17,071 bases of DNA. It comes from JAIBBG01 sp043748015 (GTDB lineage Bacteria; Bacteroidota; Bacteroidia; Flavobacteriales_D; Sanyastnellaceae). Of the stretch, positions 15,553 through 17,071 are shown in pieces. The notes under the pieces were generated by a model. It searched no databases. It was given only the letters and a program-made list of their open reading frames with translations, and had not been told where the DNA came from. The stretch lies in the NCBI GenBank assembly GCA_043748015.1, contig JAYTOA010000134.1, forward strand, positions 1 through 17,071, read 5' to 3'. How positions within the stretch are numbered: position 1 is the first letter of the stretch; each line of letters starts with the position of its first letter. Made by a program: the position numbers and the translations under genes.

Positions 15553-15582
15553 CAAAGATGGGTTTGATTGGTAGGATTCCAA
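15553..15582 (-). promoter_or_regulatory. Possible promoter of the helical-repeat gene
   Basis: On the minus strand TTG (15582-15580) and CATCTTTG (15560-15553) are 19 bases apart, the spacing expected between the Bacteroidota -33 (TTG) and -7 (TAnnTTTG) boxes. The -7 copy has C for the first T. It lies only four bases from the ATG, so transcription from it would give an almost leaderless mRNA. That makes the call tentative. The rest of the 255-base divergent gap shows no other clear site. Confidence 0.25.
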
Positions 15583-15803
15583 CGTATTACTTTACCAATG
15601 GTTTTCGATTTTCCCTACTTCAATTTGAAAATAACTATTAAGTTGTTTGTAGGCAGTGGTTTACCATTTCATTTTGTTGGATTCTTTAGTTTGAATGCTG
15701 CTTGCCGGAATGAAGTTGTGTGGTTGTGGTAAACAGATCGCATTTTCAGCGAAGAATAGTTGTTATCGTCGACTCTCATTATTTTTAGCCAAATTTGAGT
15801 GCA

Positions 15804-17071
15804 ATGATGAAGTCCTTTTCCCTTCTGATGTTATTGGTCTTAGTGAGTGTTCAGGTTTGTGGGCAAAATAGACAATGCCAGTCGGCAAAACGCTTTATTG
15901 CAGTGGCCGGAGGTTCTCAACTTGACGATCCGGGCAACTTAAGAAGTGATACCATCGATGTCATCGGTTTTGATATTTCGCTGGATATGACGGCCATGAA
16001 TTCCTATCAGATAAAAGGTGCATGCAAAGTTGATTTTATAAGTCTGATGAACAATGTGAACGGAATCAATCTCGATCTAGCATCGTTGATGGTAGACAGT
16101 GTTACAACAATCAGTGCTTCACTTGTATTTACCCACATAGGCGAAATTCTGCACGTCGCTTTACCTTCAATGCTAAATATAGGTGATGCGCAAAGTATCA
16201 CAGTTCATTATCACGGTGGTCCGGCTCAGGATGCTACATGGGGAGGATTTTATTTTCAGTCAAACTACGCTTTCAATTTGGGTGTCGCTTTTACATCTGA
16301 ACCTCACAATTTTGGTCGTGCTTGGTTTCCTTGCTTCGACAATTTTGTGGAGAGAAGTACATACACATTTCACGTTCTCACGAATCAATCAAGAAAGGCT
16401 TATTGCAATGGCGTGAGAACCGGTGTGGATGTTGTAGGTCAGGATTCTCTGCTTACACATTGGCAATTGCTTGAGCCAATTCCATCTTATCTCGCATCAG
16501 TTTCTGTTTCTACTTACAGTGAGGCCCTCAGTTCCTTCCCAAGTATTTCCGGTGAAACAATTCCAATCTGGATGGTGGCTAAATCTGCTGATACCTCAAA
16601 CATGAAACAGAGCATGGTGAATTTGCCGCAATGGATGCAAAGTGCAGAAACCAGGTATGGCCTGCATCGTTGGCCGCGTGTTGGATATTGTGCAGTTCCA
16701 TTTTCGGGAGGAGCAATGGAACATGCAACTAATATTTCTTATCCACTGTTCGCTTGTGACGGTTCGCTGGCGTATGAAACGTTGTACGCTCATGAAGTCG
16801 CGCATCATTGGTGGGGCGATCAAGTGACGTGTAGAAATGCTGCCGAAATGTGGATAAACGAAGGATGGGCGAGTTATAGCGAGGCGCTTTTTAAAGAAGA
16901 GATTTACGGACAAGATGCATATCGAAAATACGTGCGAGATAATCACAAAGATGTTTTGTTATACGCACACAGGCGCGACGGAGGAAGATATCCCGTAAGC
17001 GGTGTTCCATCTGAAATCACTTATGGTGACCATGTATATAATAAAGGCGCTGACGTTGTACACACACTTCG
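15804..17071 (+). CDS. Secreted M1-family aminopeptidase (5' part, runs off the edge)
   Basis: The frame opens at ATG 15804 (a second ATG follows at 15807) and stays open for 422 codons to the right edge, so the C-terminus is missing. It starts with a signal peptide (MMKSFSLLMLLVLVSV, probable cleavage near CGQ). The N-terminal beta-domain signatures include FTSEPHNFGRAWFPCFDN near residues 169-186. The catalytic domain has GGAMEH (302-307), where the usual GAMEN Asn is His. HEVAH at 330-334 is followed, 18 residues later, by Glu353 in NEGWASY, a complete M1 zinc site. YNKGADVVHTL near the edge holds the likely catalytic Tyr. Relatives of this kind in Bacteroidota often end in a T9SS sorting domain, which cannot be checked here. 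It differs from the M1 protein at 5479-8583 in sequence and layout, so this is not a recent duplication. Confidence 0.92.
   Translation, partial: MMKSFSLLMLLVLVSVQVCGQNRQCQSAKRFIAVAGGSQLDDPGNLRSDTIDVIGFDISLDMTAMNSYQIKGACKVDFISLMNNVNGINLDLASLMVDSVTTISASLVFTHIGEILHVALPSMLNIGDAQSITVHYHGGPAQDATWGGFYFQSNYAFNLGVAFTSEPHNFGRAWFPCFDNFVERSTYTFHVLTNQSRKAYCNGVRTGVDVVGQDSLLTHWQLLEPIPSYLASVSVSTYSEALSSFPSISGETIPIWMVAKSADTSNMKQSMVNLPQWMQSAETRYGLHRWPRVGYCAVPFSGGAMEHATNISYPLFACDGSLAYETLYAHEVAHHWWGDQVTCRNAAEMWINEGWASYSEALFKEEIYGQDAYRKYVRDNHKDVLLYAHRRDGGRYPVSGVPSEITYGDHVYNKGADVVHTL

Noticed and set aside
15604..15803. Promoter search before the right-edge M1 gene
   Set aside because: Several TTTG-containing words occur (for example TTTAGTTTG), but none gives both boxes at proper spacing, so no promoter is called.

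Overview
The window looks like a chromosomal segment of a Bacteroidota bacterium, probably an environmental lineage of the Chitinophagales/Sphingobacteriales/Cytophagales type. The evidence is a remnant type IX secretion (T9SS) sorting domain, a DUF4369-TlpA lipoprotein, Bacteroidota-style LpxH and LpxK, start codons without strong Shine-Dalgarno sites, a TAnnTTTG-like promoter box, and moderate GC content. I see no rRNA, tRNA, CRISPR array, insertion sequence, phage gene or origin.

Left part (1-4126). A gene cut by the left edge begins with a signal peptide on the minus strand (1-81). It is followed by a TerC-family membrane protein and the translational GTPase TypA/BipA, both minus, with a strong terminator between them. 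Then comes about 470 bases of non-coding DNA with two overlapping inverted repeats. Next is a decayed plus-strand gene (about 3448-4126) that once encoded a secreted FG-GAP/VCBS-repeat protein with a SprB-like repeat and a C-terminal T9SS sorting domain. It is broken by frameshifts and a stop codon.

Middle (4226-11020), all minus strand and read right to left. lpxK (lipid A 4'-kinase) and a DUF4369/thioredoxin (TlpA-like) lipoprotein come first. A hairpin follows, then a large M1-family metallopeptidase with a long C-terminal region resembling an outer-membrane barrel. That gene is coupled through a four-base TTGA overlap to lpxH (UDP-2,3-diacylglucosamine hydrolase), and a small DUF962/Mpo1-like membrane protein follows. 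Most of this block concerns the cell envelope: lipid A synthesis, redox chemistry in the periplasm, and surface or periplasmic peptide processing.

Right part (11059-17071). A two-gene plus-strand unit encodes a Nif3/YqfO-family dinuclear-metal protein and, six bases later, a coiled-coil protein of the C4 zinc-ribbon (DUF164/CT398) family. The second protein is unusual in two ways: all four zinc-binding cysteines are replaced, and a long histone-H1-like Lys/Ala/Pro tail is fused to its N-terminus. A bidirectional terminator separates it from a convergent helical conserved hypothetical gene (14010-15548). Divergent from that gene, a second, different M1 aminopeptidase with a signal peptide begins at 15804 and runs off the right edge.

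No complete new defence or mobile system is visible. The strongest novelty candidate is the cysteine-less, tail-fused zinc-ribbon homologue downstream of nif3.
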